Positions 1-9,573 of a DNA stretch of 64,000 nt are shown here, piece by piece. Source of the stretch: Chromatiales bacterium. GTDB lineage: Bacteria > Pseudomonadota > Gammaproteobacteria > Steroidobacterales > GCA-2729495. The stretch's first letter is position 1. Each line of letters begins with the position of its first letter. The notes under the pieces are model-generated. The model searched no databases. It saw only the letters and a list, made by a program, of their open reading frames with translations, and had not been told where the DNA came from. The stretch covers positions 1-64,000 of the forward strand of contig JAEUPZ010000033.1 in assembly GCA_016789885.1 (NCBI GenBank), given 5' to 3'. The translations under genes and the position numbers were made by a program.

Positions 1-462
1 CCCCCGAACACGGGCAACATCATACGCCTGTGCGCCAACACCGGCGTCGGGCTGAACCTGGTGCTGCCGCTCGGCTTCACCCTCGACGACGCCAGGCTGC
101 GGCGCGCCGGCCTCGACTACCACGAGTGGGCCGCCGTCCGGCAGCACGCGAGCCTCGACGACTGCCTCGCCACCCTGGGCCAGCCCCGGGTGTTCGCGCT
201 GTCGGCCCGGGGCCAGGTGGCCCACACGTCACCGGCCTATCGCGCGGGCGACGCGTTCCTGCTGGGACCCGAGAGCCGCGGCCTGCCCGACGACGTGCTC
301 GGGCGCTTTCCGCCGGAGCAGCGCCTGCGCATCCCGATGGTCACCGCCCGGCGCAGCCTGAACCTGTCGAATGCGGCGGCGGTGATTGTGTACGAGGCGT
401 GGCGGCAGCTCGGCTTTGCCGGCGCCCTCAGTCATTCTCCGGCCGCAGCGCCCGGGCCATGA
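1..462 (+). CDS. trmL: tRNA (cytidine(34)-2'-O)-methyltransferase TrmL, 5' end missing
   Basis: SPOUT-class methyltransferase that 2'-O-methylates the wobble nucleotide of certain leucine tRNAs. The frame is open from base 1 and starts with PPNTGNIIR, the conserved N-terminal motif of the family, so only about ten residues are lost at the window edge. The SAM-binding knot motifs LGPESRGLP and the C-terminal SLNLSNAAAVIVYEAWRQ are both present, as expected for TrmL. Its last 35 bases overlap the convergent gpsA gene. The family assignment is sure; the true start is outside the window. Confidence 0.9.
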   Translation, partial: PPNTGNIIRLCANTGVGLNLVLPLGFTLDDARLRRAGLDYHEWAAVRQHASLDDCLATLGQPRVFALSARGQVAHTSPAYRAGDAFLLGPESRGLPDDVLGRFPPEQRLRIPMVTARRSLNLSNAAAVIVYEAWRQLGFAGALSHSPAAAPGP

Positions 463-1441
463 GGGCGTCGACGGCTTCGGCCGGCGTCGCAAGGCCTGCC
501 AGGATGCGCGCCACCTGTTCGCAGATGGGCATCTCGAGCCCGAGCGAGGCCGCGACCTCGCGGACGGCGACGGCGGCGTAGGCGCCCTCGACCACCTGCC
601 CGATGGCCTGCACCGCCTCGTCGAGGGGCGTGCCGGCCGCCAGGGAAAGGCCCAGCCGCCGGTTGCGTGACTGGTCGTCGGTGCAGGTCAGCACCAGGTC
701 GCCCATGCCCGACAGGCCGACGAAGGTCGTCGCCCGGGCACCCAGCGCCACGCCGAGCCGCGTCATCTCGGCGAGCCCCCGCGTGATCAGCGCGATGCGG
801 GTGTTGGCGCCGAAGCGCAGCCCGTCCGAGATGCCGGCGCCGATGGCGATGACGTTCTTCACGGCGCCCCCCACCTCGACGCCGATCATGTCGCCGGAGG
901 TGTAGGCGCGGAACCGGGAGCCCGACAGCCGCGCGGCCAGGTCCGTGGCGAAGGCCGGTTCGGTGGCGGCGACGGTGAGGGCCGTCGGCAGTCCCTGCCC
1001 GACCTCCCGGGCGAAGGTGGGGCCCGACAGCGTTGCCAGCGCCAGCGCAGGGCCCAGCACCTCCCGCGCCAGGGCGTGGGGCAGCAGCCCCGTGTGCTGC
1101 TCGAAGCCCTTGGTCGCCCAGGCGAGGCGCGTCGCCGGGCCCAGGTGCGGCCGCAGGGCCGTCAGCGTGGCGCGGAAGGCGCGGCTCGGGACGCAGACCA
1201 GCAGGTCGTCGGCGCGGGCCAGGGCCGCGGCCAGGTCAGCCTCGACGGCGAGGGTGGGCGGGAACGCGACGCCCGGCAGGTAGCGGGCGTTCTCGCGCCG
1301 GGCGGCCATGTCGGCGAGCGCGCCCGCATCGCGACCCCACAGGGTGACCGGATGGCCGCAGCGGGCGAGCTGGACCGCCAGGGCCGTGCCCCAGGAGCCG
1401 GCCCCGAGAACCGTGACCGCGCCGGCGGGTGGCCGTGGCAC
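428..1441 (-). CDS. gpsA: Glycerol-3-phosphate dehydrogenase [NAD(P)+]
   Basis: Reduces dihydroxyacetone phosphate to sn-glycerol 3-phosphate for phospholipid synthesis, in the cytoplasm. The N-terminal Rossmann motif VLGAGSWGTALA and the conserved GPTFAREV, GGAVKNVIAIGAGISDG and SGMGDLVLTC blocks are all visible. A GTG at 1441 is chosen as start: it gives 337 residues, the usual family length, has AGGA about eight bases upstream, and lies just after the secB stop. The open frame runs further upstream, but that extension is secB read out of frame. secB-gpsA adjacency is common in Gammaproteobacteria. Transcription probably comes through from the rhodanese-grxC-secB genes upstream. Confidence 0.95.
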   Translation of the reverse strand: MPRPPAGAVTVLGAGSWGTALAVQLARCGHPVTLWGRDAGALADMAARRENARYLPGVAFPPTLAVEADLAAALARADDLLVCVPSRAFRATLTALRPHLGPATRLAWATKGFEQHTGLLPHALAREVLGPALALATLSGPTFAREVGQGLPTALTVAATEPAFATDLAARLSGSRFRAYTSGDMIGVEVGGAVKNVIAIGAGISDGLRFGANTRIALITRGLAEMTRLGVALGARATTFVGLSGMGDLVLTCTDDQSRNRRLGLSLAAGTPLDEAVQAIGQVVEGAYAAVAVREVAASLGLEMPICEQVARILAGLATPAEAVDALMARALRPEND

Positions 1442-1457
1442 CCGGGACGTCCTGTGC

Positions 1458-1937
1458 TCAGGCAGTGCCGGCGGGCTGCGCGGCCTGGCTGGCCTGCTGG
1501 GCGTACAGGCTCGCGAAGTCGATGGGCTGCAGGTACAGGTTCGGGAAGCCGCCGTGCTGCGCCAGCGACGACACGATCTCGCGCGCGTAGGGGAACAGCG
1601 TGTTCGGGCAGGCGATGCCGATGATCGCACGCGCCTCGTCCGCCGAGTAACCGACGACCTGGAAGGCGCCGGCCTGCTCGACCTCGATGAGGAACACGGT
1701 CTTGTCGCCGGTCTTGGCGTGCACGGTGACGTGCAGCGCGACCTCGACGAAGCCGTTGGCGAGATTGCGCTGGGACGTGCGCAGGTTCAGCTGGATGTCG
1801 GGGTTCGCCACCTGCTCGCTGAACACCTCGGGGGTGTTCGGCGACTCGAAGGAGACGTCCTTCAGGTACAGGCGGCCGATGTTGAACTGGCGGTTCGTTG
1901 CGGCGCTCTGGCCGTTGCCATTGGGCTGGTCGCTCAC
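1458..1937 (-). CDS. secB: Protein-export chaperone SecB
   Basis: Cytosolic homotetrameric chaperone that keeps preproteins unfolded and passes them to SecA. The 159-residue product carries the typical IGRLYLKDVSFE segment, the EVALHVTVHAKT strand and the ACPNTLFPYAREIVSSL motif. The start is a GTG at 1937 with GGAG upstream. That GTG overlaps the grxC stop codon in the sequence GTGA, so the two are probably translationally coupled. The longer open frame upstream lies across grxC in another frame and is not coding. Confidence 0.95.
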   Translation of the reverse strand: MSDQPNGNGQSAATNRQFNIGRLYLKDVSFESPNTPEVFSEQVANPDIQLNLRTSQRNLANGFVEVALHVTVHAKTGDKTVFLIEVEQAGAFQVVGYSADEARAIIGIACPNTLFPYAREIVSSLAQHGGFPNLYLQPIDFASLYAQQASQAAQPAGTA

Positions 1938-2239
1938 GGTGCGGGACTCCCTGGAATGCGGTCGGGCCCGCCGGCGGCGCCGGCGAGCAGTGGATCGAGC
2001 TGGCCGGCCCGGTCGAGGGCCGCCAGATCGTCGTAGCCGCCGACGTGGCGGCTGCCGATGAAGATCTGGGGAACGGTGCGGCGGCCGCTGCGCTCGATCA
2101 TCTCGGCGCGGCGCGCGGGCTCGGCCTCGATGTCGATCTCGCTGAAGGTGGCGCCCTTCCCGCGCAGCAGTGCCCGGGCCGCCGAGCAGTAGGGGCACCA
2201 GCCGTTCGCGTAGACGACGATGGCGGGCAGGCCTCTCAT
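1934..2239 (-). CDS. grxC: Glutaredoxin 3
   Basis: Small glutathione-dependent dithiol oxidoreductase of 101 residues. It has the active-site CPYC (residues 15-18) after VVYANGW, the TVPQIFI cis-proline region and the GGYDDLAALD glutathione-binding segment. Its ATG overlaps the stop of the upstream rhodanese gene (ATGA), and its stop overlaps the secB start. The rhodanese-grxC-secB order is frequent in Gammaproteobacteria. The Pro/Ala tail is slightly longer than usual. Confidence 0.93.
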   Translation of the reverse strand: MRGLPAIVVYANGWCPYCSAARALLRGKGATFSEIDIEAEPARRAEMIERSGRRTVPQIFIGSRHVGGYDDLAALDRAGQLDPLLAGAAGGPDRIPGSPAP

Positions 2240-2667
2240 GCGCGGCCCTTGCCGGTGACCAGCGGCTGGTTCTCGCGCTGCCAGGCGGCGAGTCCGCCGC
2301 GCAGGCTGAAGGCGCCCTCGAGGCCGGCCTTCTGCAGCGCCTCGGCGCAGCCGTGGCTGGCGGTGCCGGAGTCGCAGACCACGAGCACGCCGCGCTTCTT
2401 CTTGAAGCGGTCCTCGCCGCCGGCCCGCAGCTCGGCAGCGGTCATGTGCATGGCGTCGGCGATGTGCCCGGCGTCGTAGGCCGCGCGCTCGCGCACGTCG
2501 ACGACGATGGCGCCGTTGTTGATCATGCGCACCGCCTCGGTGACCGAGATCTCGGTGCCCGCCCGCAGGCGCAGCCGCAGCTCGAAGGCCACCACGGCCA
2601 GCGCGGCCAGCACGGTGGCGGCGACCAGCAGGGGATGGTTGGCCAGGAATTCCGGCAGGTGGTTCAT
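2236..2667 (-). CDS. Membrane-anchored rhodanese-like protein (YibN type)
   Basis: Single-domain rhodanese of 143 residues with an N-terminal membrane helix (about residues 12-30). The rhodanese fold is marked by VVDVRERAAYDAGHI and the catalytic loop CDSGTAS, with the active Cys at residue 98, so persulfide chemistry is possible. The position before grxC and secB matches E. coli yibN-grxC-secB. The physiological role is unsettled; a link to sulfur transfer or redox handling at the inner membrane is inference. Confidence 0.88.
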   Translation of the reverse strand: MNHLPEFLANHPLLVAATVLAALAVVAFELRLRLRAGTEISVTEAVRMINNGAIVVDVRERAAYDAGHIADAMHMTAAELRAGGEDRFKKKRGVLVVCDSGTASHGCAEALQKAGLEGAFSLRGGLAAWQRENQPLVTGKGRA

Positions 2668-2764
2668 GAACCGGCGGGTGGCAGAAAAGGCCGCGCATTA
2701 TAACCACGCGGGGGCGGGCGGCCGTGGCCATCGCCCGCCGGATCTCCTCTAGACTGCCGCACTC

Positions 2765-3910
2765 ATGAATTCCCGCTCCCGGTGGCTGGTTCTCGTCCTC
2801 TGCGCGGTGCTGCTGCCGCCGGCCGTCGTGCACGGCGCCAGCGCGGGCGGGACCCGCGCCGACCTCGAGAAGACCCGCGACCGCATCCGCTCCCTCGAAG
2901 CGCAGCGGCGCGACGAGGCCCGCGAGCGGGCCGGCCTCGAGAAGCGGCTGCGGGAGGCCGAGCAGTCCGCCGCCGAGGCGCGGCGCAGCCTGGCGGCCGC
3001 CCAGCGCGACCTGCGGGCCGTGCGCGAGGAACTGGCACGCCTGTCCCGCGAGATCGCCGCCGCCCGCCAGCAGCTCGAGCGCCAGCGCGCGAGCCTCGCG
3101 GCCCAGCTGCGCGCCGCCTGGATGCGCGGCCCGGCGGCGCCGCTGCGGCTGCTGCTGTCGCCCGAAGATCCCGACGCCGCCGGCCAGCGCGTGGTGTGGC
3201 TCGGTTATGTAGCCCGCGGCCAGCAGGCCCTGGTCCAGGAGATCGATGCCACGGTGGCGAAGCTCGCGGAGCAGGAGGCGGAGGTGGCGACCCGCGAGGA
3301 GGAGCTCGCGCGCCTCGAAGCCGGGCGCCGGGCCCGCGTCGCCGAGCTGGAAGCCGCCCGGCGCGAGCGGCAGGTGGTGCTGGCGAGCCTCGATCGTGCG
3401 GCGGCCAGCCGCGAGGCCCAGCTGCGCAAGCTCGAGAGCCAGGCCGCGGCTCTCGAGGCCGTGCTGCGCCGGCTCGAACGCGCGGCGTCCACGGCGCCCG
3501 GTGACCGCACGCCCACCCCCGACGGCAAGCCGCTGCCCCCCGGCCGCTGGCCGGTGTCGGGCACCCTGCTGGCCGAATTCGGCAAGCCCCGGGCCGGCGG
3601 GCAGCTGCGCTGGGATGGCGTGCTGATCGCGGCCCCGGCCGGCACCGAAGTGCGCGCGGCCCGCGACGGGCGCGTGGTCTACGCCGACTGGCTGCCAGGA
3701 CTCGGCCTGCTGCTCGTCATCGACCATGGCCGCGGGTTCCTGTCCCTGTACGGCCACAACCAGGACCTGCTGAAGGGCGTGGGCAGCACCGTGACCCGCG
3801 GCGAGACCGTGGCCCTCGTCGGCGACACCGGCGGCCAGCGCCGCCCGGCGCTCTATTTCGAAGTGCGGCGCAACGGCAAACCGCAGGATCCGCGGGTCTG
3901 GGTCCGCTAG
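2765..3910 (+). CDS. envC: Murein hydrolase activator EnvC-like, coiled coil plus degenerate LytM domain
   Basis: Secreted 381-residue protein with a signal peptide (about residues 1-25), a long Arg/Glu-rich coiled coil (about 30-245) and a C-terminal LytM/M23 domain. EnvC activates the septal amidases AmiA and AmiB during cell division. The zinc-binding positions of an active M23 peptidase are replaced: LRWDGV stands where HxGxD is expected, and LYFEVR where HxHxE is expected. This matches a regulatory, non-catalytic EnvC. It is followed by a ctpA-type protease, the usual neighbour. Confidence 0.88.
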   Translation: MNSRSRWLVLVLCAVLLPPAVVHGASAGGTRADLEKTRDRIRSLEAQRRDEARERAGLEKRLREAEQSAAEARRSLAAAQRDLRAVREELARLSREIAAARQQLERQRASLAAQLRAAWMRGPAAPLRLLLSPEDPDAAGQRVVWLGYVARGQQALVQEIDATVAKLAEQEAEVATREEELARLEAGRRARVAELEAARRERQVVLASLDRAAASREAQLRKLESQAAALEAVLRRLERAASTAPGDRTPTPDGKPLPPGRWPVSGTLLAEFGKPRAGGQLRWDGVLIAAPAGTEVRAARDGRVVYADWLPGLGLLLVIDHGRGFLSLYGHNQDLLKGVGSTVTRGETVALVGDTGGQRRPALYFEVRRNGKPQDPRVWVR

Positions 3911-3971
3911 CGGCCGCTGATTGTGGGCCAGTCCATGCCCCGTCCGTCGGGGCTGTGCTAATGTCCGGCCG

Positions 3972-5213
3972 ATGTCTGGCGCAGGCGGCATGAAATCCCG
4001 CGAAATCAGGGGCTTGGTATGGATCGCCGGCGGCGTCGTGGTGGGCTTCGGCCTGGCCGCGGGGCTCGCCTGGCTGGCCGGCTTCGTGCCCCTGCCGCCG
4101 CGCACGGCCCTGGCCGGGGACGACGAACAGCTGCTCGCCGAGGTGGTCGCGCGGGTGCGCGCCGAGTACGTCGAGCCGGTGGACGAGGGCAGCCTCGCCG
4201 AGGGCGCGGTGCGCGGGATGCTCGCGACGCTCGACCCCCACTCCCAGTTCCTCGACGCCAGCGAGCACGACGAGATCCGCATCAGTGCCGCGGGCAACTA
4301 CGTGGGCGTGGGCCTCGAGGTGCAGGCCCGCGACGGCCGGGTCGTCGTGGTGGCGCCCATCCCGGGCAGCGCGGCGGCGCGGGCGGACCTGCGTCCGGGC
4401 GACGTCATCGTCAGCGTCGATGGCGAGGCCGTCGACGGCGCGCGGGTCGATGACGCCATCCTGCGCCTGCGCGGCGAGCCGGGCACGACCGTCGTGGTGA
4501 CGGCGCTCCGCGACGGCGCTGCGCCCCAGGCCGTGTCGCTGCGGCGCGGGCCGGTCCACGTGCAGAGCGTCGCCGCCGTGCCGCTGGCCGGTGGCTACGG
4601 CTACGTGCGGCTGTCCCGTTTCAACGACACGACCGCGGCCGACCTGCGCCGCGCCATCGAGGGCCTGCAGCGGCGCGATGGCGGTCTGCAGGGCCTGGTG
4701 CTCGACCTGCGGGACAACCCGGGCGGCGTGCTCGACGCGGCGGTCGCCGTGGCCGATGGCTTCCTCGAGGCCGGCGTCATCGTCAGTGCCAGTGGCCGCA
4801 GCCGCGACGCCACCTTCCGCCACGACGCGCTGCCCGGCGACTGGCTCGAAGGCGCGCCGCTCGCCGTGCTGGTGAACGGCCAGTCGGCCTCCGCCGCCGA
4901 GATTGTCGCCGGCGCCCTGCGCGACCACGGCCGGGCGACGGTGGTGGGGGCGCGCACCTTCGGCAAGGGCTCGGTGCAGACCGTGCTGCCGCTGTCGGGT
5001 GGCCGGGCGATCAAGCTGACCACGTCGCGCTACTTCACGCCGTCGGGCGAATCGATCCACGAGCGCGGCGTCACCCCCGATGTCGTCCTGCCCGGCGCCT
5101 CGCCCCATCTGGAGGGCCCGGCCCGGGATCCCCAGGTGGCTGCCGCCGTGGCGGCGCTGTCGCAAGGGACGCCGCCGGCGGGTCGACTGCTGCTGACGAG
5201 TCGCGAGCCGTAG
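3972..5213 (+). CDS. Carboxy-terminal processing peptidase, S41 family
   Basis: Periplasmic serine protease with an N-terminal signal anchor (the hydrophobic stretch starting LVWIAGGVV), an S41 N-terminal helix bundle (LDPHSQFLD), a PDZ domain (GVGLEVQARDGR to LRGEPG) and the S41 catalytic core. The Ser/Lys dyad regions NGQSASAAEI and TFGKGSVQT are intact, as are LDLRDNPGG and YFTPSGESIH. Such proteases trim C-termini of cell-envelope proteins and hydrolases. ATGs exist at 3972 and 3990; neither has a strong Shine-Dalgarno sequence, so the first six residues are uncertain. A 6-bp hairpin (3937-3953) lies between envC and this gene. Confidence 0.92.
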   Translation: MSGAGGMKSREIRGLVWIAGGVVVGFGLAAGLAWLAGFVPLPPRTALAGDDEQLLAEVVARVRAEYVEPVDEGSLAEGAVRGMLATLDPHSQFLDASEHDEIRISAAGNYVGVGLEVQARDGRVVVVAPIPGSAAARADLRPGDVIVSVDGEAVDGARVDDAILRLRGEPGTTVVVTALRDGAAPQAVSLRRGPVHVQSVAAVPLAGGYGYVRLSRFNDTTAADLRRAIEGLQRRDGGLQGLVLDLRDNPGGVLDAAVAVADGFLEAGVIVSASGRSRDATFRHDALPGDWLEGAPLAVLVNGQSASAAEIVAGALRDHGRATVVGARTFGKGSVQTVLPLSGGRAIKLTTSRYFTPSGESIHERGVTPDVVLPGASPHLEGPARDPQVAAAVAALSQGTPPAGRLLLTSREP

Positions 5214-5248
5214 CGCCGCCGCGCCGCTGCCGGTCCGGAGACCCAGGG

Positions 5249-6328
5249 ATGGCCATGACCCCGGAAGACCACGCCGATCCGCGCTGGCAGGCCCTGCGCG
5301 GCGTCGCGCGCAGCGTCGCCGAAGTGCACGGCCTGCTGCTGCTCCTCACGCTGCTCTATTACGTCGTGGCCCGCGACGGCATCGCCAACCCGACGGGCTG
5401 GCTGCTGGTGCTCGTGGGCTACGGCATCGTGACCCTCGTCTGCCGCGGCCTGCGCACCCTCGAGGCCCGCCCGCGGTTCCGTCTGGGCATCGAAGCGGTC
5501 CTGATGGTGGTCTTCCTGACGGCCCTGCTGGCGCTGACGTCCGGCGGGCCAGGACCCGTCGTCCACCTCTACCTGCTGCCGGTGGTGCTGACCGCCCTGG
5601 TGCTGGGCCGGGGCCCCACGGTCGCCCTGCTCGCCCTCGTCGTCGCCGGACGGGTGGCCGTCGGCTTTGCCACCGAGGGCAGCGCCTGGTTCGCGCCGGC
5701 CACGCTGGTCGCCCTCTTCACCGAGCTGTCGCCGACGCTGCTCGTCGCCTTCCTGACCTCGGCCATCGCGACGGACCTCGGCACCGTCACGGTGAAGCTG
5801 CGCAACCTCGAGGAGCGCGATGCGCTGACGGGGCTGCTGAACCTCAACGCCTTCAGCACGCTGCTGGCCGCCGCGCACCGGCGGCTCGGGCCGGGCGACA
5901 GCTACGCGGTGCTGCTCATCGACGTCGACGACCTGAAGGACATCAACCACCGCTTCGGCCACGAGGCCGGTGACCGCGCGCTGCGGGCCGTGGCCGACGC
6001 CATCCGGCGCGCGACCCGCGCGGCCGACGGCTGTGCCCGCTTCGCCAGCGACGAATTCGTGGTGTACCTGCCCGGGGGGACGCGGGAATCGGCGGGGCTC
6101 ATCGCCAACCGCATCCGCCACCACGTGTACTCGGTCACCCAGGACTTCGACTACGCCATGCGGCGACTGGCCGTGAGCGTCGGCGTGGCGGTGCATGGCG
6201 AGGACGGGAGCGATCCCCGCGTGCTGCTGCAGGCCGCCGCCCGCGCGGTGCTCCGGGATCGCGAACTGCGTGGCCTGCGCGACCAGCGCGTGCCGGGTGC
6301 CACCCCCGCGCCAGGCCGGCCGGCCTGA
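5249..6328 (+). CDS. Membrane GGDEF-domain protein, probable diguanylate cyclase with variant ASDEF site
   Basis: 359-residue protein with several N-terminal membrane helices (about residues 27-178) followed by a GGDEF domain (about 188-345). The metal-binding DVDDLKDIN segment is present, but the signature reads ASDEF (266-270) instead of GGDEF. The RxxD product-inhibition motif (RAAD, 257-260) sits exactly five residues before it. The cyclic-di-GMP binding site therefore seems retained, while catalytic activity is uncertain. The sensory part has no soluble sensor domain that I recognise. It starts 35 bases after the S41 protease gene. Confidence 0.85.
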   Translation: MAMTPEDHADPRWQALRGVARSVAEVHGLLLLLTLLYYVVARDGIANPTGWLLVLVGYGIVTLVCRGLRTLEARPRFRLGIEAVLMVVFLTALLALTSGGPGPVVHLYLLPVVLTALVLGRGPTVALLALVVAGRVAVGFATEGSAWFAPATLVALFTELSPTLLVAFLTSAIATDLGTVTVKLRNLEERDALTGLLNLNAFSTLLAAAHRRLGPGDSYAVLLIDVDDLKDINHRFGHEAGDRALRAVADAIRRATRAADGCARFASDEFVVYLPGGTRESAGLIANRIRHHVYSVTQDFDYAMRRLAVSVGVAVHGEDGSDPRVLLQAAARAVLRDRELRGLRDQRVPGATPAPGRPA

Positions 6329-6333
6329 CGGGC

Positions 6334-6726
6334 GTGGGCTGGCGCGAGCTGCTGCTGGTGGCCGTCGGTGGTGGCGTCGGCAGCGCGCTGCGCTACGTCG
6401 TCACCAACGCCGTGCCGCGGGCCACGTCCCTGCCGGGGTGGCCGCTGGGCACCCTCGCCGTGAACGTCTCCGGATCGCTGCTCATCGGCTTCATCGCCGG
6501 CCTCGTCTTCACCCGCCAGGTGCCGGGCGAGGGCCTGCGGCTGCTGCTGGTGACGGGCGTGCTCGGCGGCTACACCACGTTCTCGGCCTTCTCGCTGGAG
6601 AACCTCGTGCTGATGCGCGACGGCGAAGTCATGGTCGCCCTGGCCAACGCGCTGGTGCAGGTCACCCTGGGCCTCGCCGCGGCGGCGCTCGGCTACTTCG
6701 CCGTGCGCTTCGTCCCGGTGCTGTAG
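6334..6726 (+). CDS. crcB: Fluoride ion channel CrcB
   Basis: Four-helix dual-topology fluoride exporter (Fluc) of 130 residues. The family motifs GSALRYVV, NVSGSLLIGF and GGYTTFSAFSLE are present, including the phenylalanines and the central TTFS region that bind the ion pathway and the structural sodium. It starts with a GTG only five bases after the GGDEF gene, so the two are probably co-transcribed. No fluoride riboswitch is visible in front. Confidence 0.93.
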   Translation: MGWRELLLVAVGGGVGSALRYVVTNAVPRATSLPGWPLGTLAVNVSGSLLIGFIAGLVFTRQVPGEGLRLLLVTGVLGGYTTFSAFSLENLVLMRDGEVMVALANALVQVTLGLAAAALGYFAVRFVPVL

Positions 6727-6730
6727 CCGG

Positions 6731-7153
6731 TCAGCTGCCTAGCAGGGTGCGCAGCCGCGCGGCCTGCTCCGCCAGCAGCGCGCCATCCGCCATGCCGCGC
6801 CCGTGGCTGCGCAGTGGCTGGCCCGCGTAGCGCGGGACCAGGTGCAGGTGGAAGTGGAACACCGTCTGGCCGGCGTCGGCGCCGTTGAACTGCATCACCG
6901 TGAGGCCGTCTGGCCGGAACGCCTCGCGGAGCGCCAGCGCCACCCGCTTGCCCGTGCGCATGACGGCCGCGGCGGCTTCGTCGTCGAGCTCGAAGAGGTT
7001 CTCGGCCGCTGCCTTCGGCAGCACCAGCGTGTGGCCGTCGGACTGGGGCATGACGTCGAGGAAGGCGAGGGTCGCCGTGTCCTCGTAGACGCGGTGGCAC
7101 GGGGCCTCGCCCCGGAGGATGCGCGCGAAGATGTTGTTGCTGTCGTAGGCCAT
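6731..7153 (-). CDS. HIT family nucleotide-binding protein
   Basis: 140-residue histidine-triad protein. The active-site triad HFHLHLVPR is present, with the three histidines at residues 100, 102 and 104. The N-terminal IFARILRGEAPCHRVYED and the GHTLVLPK segment are typical of bacterial HinT/Hit hydrolases acting on nucleoside phosphoramidates or dinucleoside polyphosphates. The ATG at 7153 is preferred to upstream in-frame starts because it gives the family's normal N-terminus. It converges on crcB, with four bases between the stop codons. Confidence 0.92.
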   Translation of the reverse strand: MAYDSNNIFARILRGEAPCHRVYEDTATLAFLDVMPQSDGHTLVLPKAAAENLFELDDEAAAAVMRTGKRVALALREAFRPDGLTVMQFNGADAGQTVFHFHLHLVPRYAGQPLRSHGRGMADGALLAEQAARLRTLLGS

Positions 7154-7230
7154 GGGATGCTGCCGGCTGGCGGTGGCCCGCGTAGCATAGGAGCCGCGGG
7201 CCACCCGTGCCAGCACCGCCGGAGGCCGTC

Positions 7231-7692
7231 ATGACCACCCGCCGACCCGATGCCAACCGCTGCTTCGTCTGCGGCCCCGACAACCCGCTGGGCCTGCAGC
7301 TGGCCTTCCGCCTCGACGAGGAGAACCACTGCCGCACCGAGTTCACGCCCGGCCCCCACCACGGCGGCTGGGACCAGCTGACCCACGGCGGGATCCTCTA
7401 CAGCGCCCTCGACGACGTCATGGCCAACTGGCTGTTCCTGCAGGGGCTGCGGGCCTACACGGCCCGCTGCGAAGTGCGTTACCGCAAGCCGCACCCGCTG
7501 GGGGTGCCGCTCGCGCTGACCGGTCGGCTGGTGCAGCGCCGCGGTCGCGTGGCCGTCATGGCCGGCGAGGCCCGCCGGGCCGATGACGGCACGCTGGTGG
7601 CCGAGGCCGAGGCGAGCTTCATGGTCGAGCCCGGCCCGGCGACGCCTCAGGCCCTGTCGGGCGGCGGTGCCTCGAACACGCCGATGTCGTAG
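7231..7692 (+). CDS. Hotdog-fold PaaI-family thioesterase
   Basis: 153-residue single hotdog domain related to acyl-CoA thioesterases. It begins with CFVCGPDNPLG, a Cys pair common in this subgroup, followed by the central helix region THGGILYSALDDVMANW that forms the CoA-binding site. The ATG at 7231 is chosen because GGAGG (7221-7225) lies five bases upstream; an in-frame GTG at 7207 lacks one. The substrate is unknown. Its last 46 bases overlap the convergent DUF1330 gene. Confidence 0.85.
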   Translation: MTTRRPDANRCFVCGPDNPLGLQLAFRLDEENHCRTEFTPGPHHGGWDQLTHGGILYSALDDVMANWLFLQGLRAYTARCEVRYRKPHPLGVPLALTGRLVQRRGRVAVMAGEARRADDGTLVAEAEASFMVEPGPATPQALSGGGASNTPMS

Positions 7693-7958
7693 ATCCCCGA
7701 GCCTTCGCGCAGCGGCTTGCAGTCCTTCTGGTACTCGTCGCTCTGCCAGAAGGCGTTGATCTGCTCGACGCCGGGGAACTCGGCGACGATCAGCACCTTC
7801 TTCTGGAACAGGTCGCCCGAGAAGATGTTGGCAGCCTTGCCCCGGGCCAGGTAACGGCCGCCGTGCTTCTTGATGAGCTGGGCGGATTTCTCGGCGTACT
7901 GCTTGAAGCCGGGCGTCGGGTTGGTGATCTCGACGACGGACACGAGATAGGCGGGCAT
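7647..7958 (-). CDS. DUF1330 family protein
   Basis: 103-residue dimeric alpha/beta-barrel-like protein. PAYLVSVVEITNP at the start, the GGRYLARG strand and FWQSDEYQKDCKPLRE near the end are the family hallmarks. Its function is not established for the family. The 3' end overlaps the thioesterase gene on the other strand by 46 bases, and the C-terminal residues (EAPPPDRA) lie within the overlap. Confidence 0.85.
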   Translation of the reverse strand: MPAYLVSVVEITNPTPGFKQYAEKSAQLIKKHGGRYLARGKAANIFSGDLFQKKVLIVAEFPGVEQINAFWQSDEYQKDCKPLREGSGIYDIGVFEAPPPDRA

Positions 7959-8058
7959 GCTGGCGACTCCCTGTGGGCGTTGGCCGGGCCTCCGGCCGGG
8001 GCGCGCAGCATAGCAGAGGCCCTCCGCCCGCCCGGCCGCCGGCGCTGGGACCGGCCGG

Positions 8059-9569
<1,511 letters not shown>

Positions 9570-9573
<4 letters not shown>

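Noticed and set aside
1934..4297. 787-codon minus-strand open frame covering envC and the gap
   Set aside because: Only its last part is grxC. The rest is antisense to envC and ctpA; long antisense frames are expected at this GC content, and its composition is low complexity.
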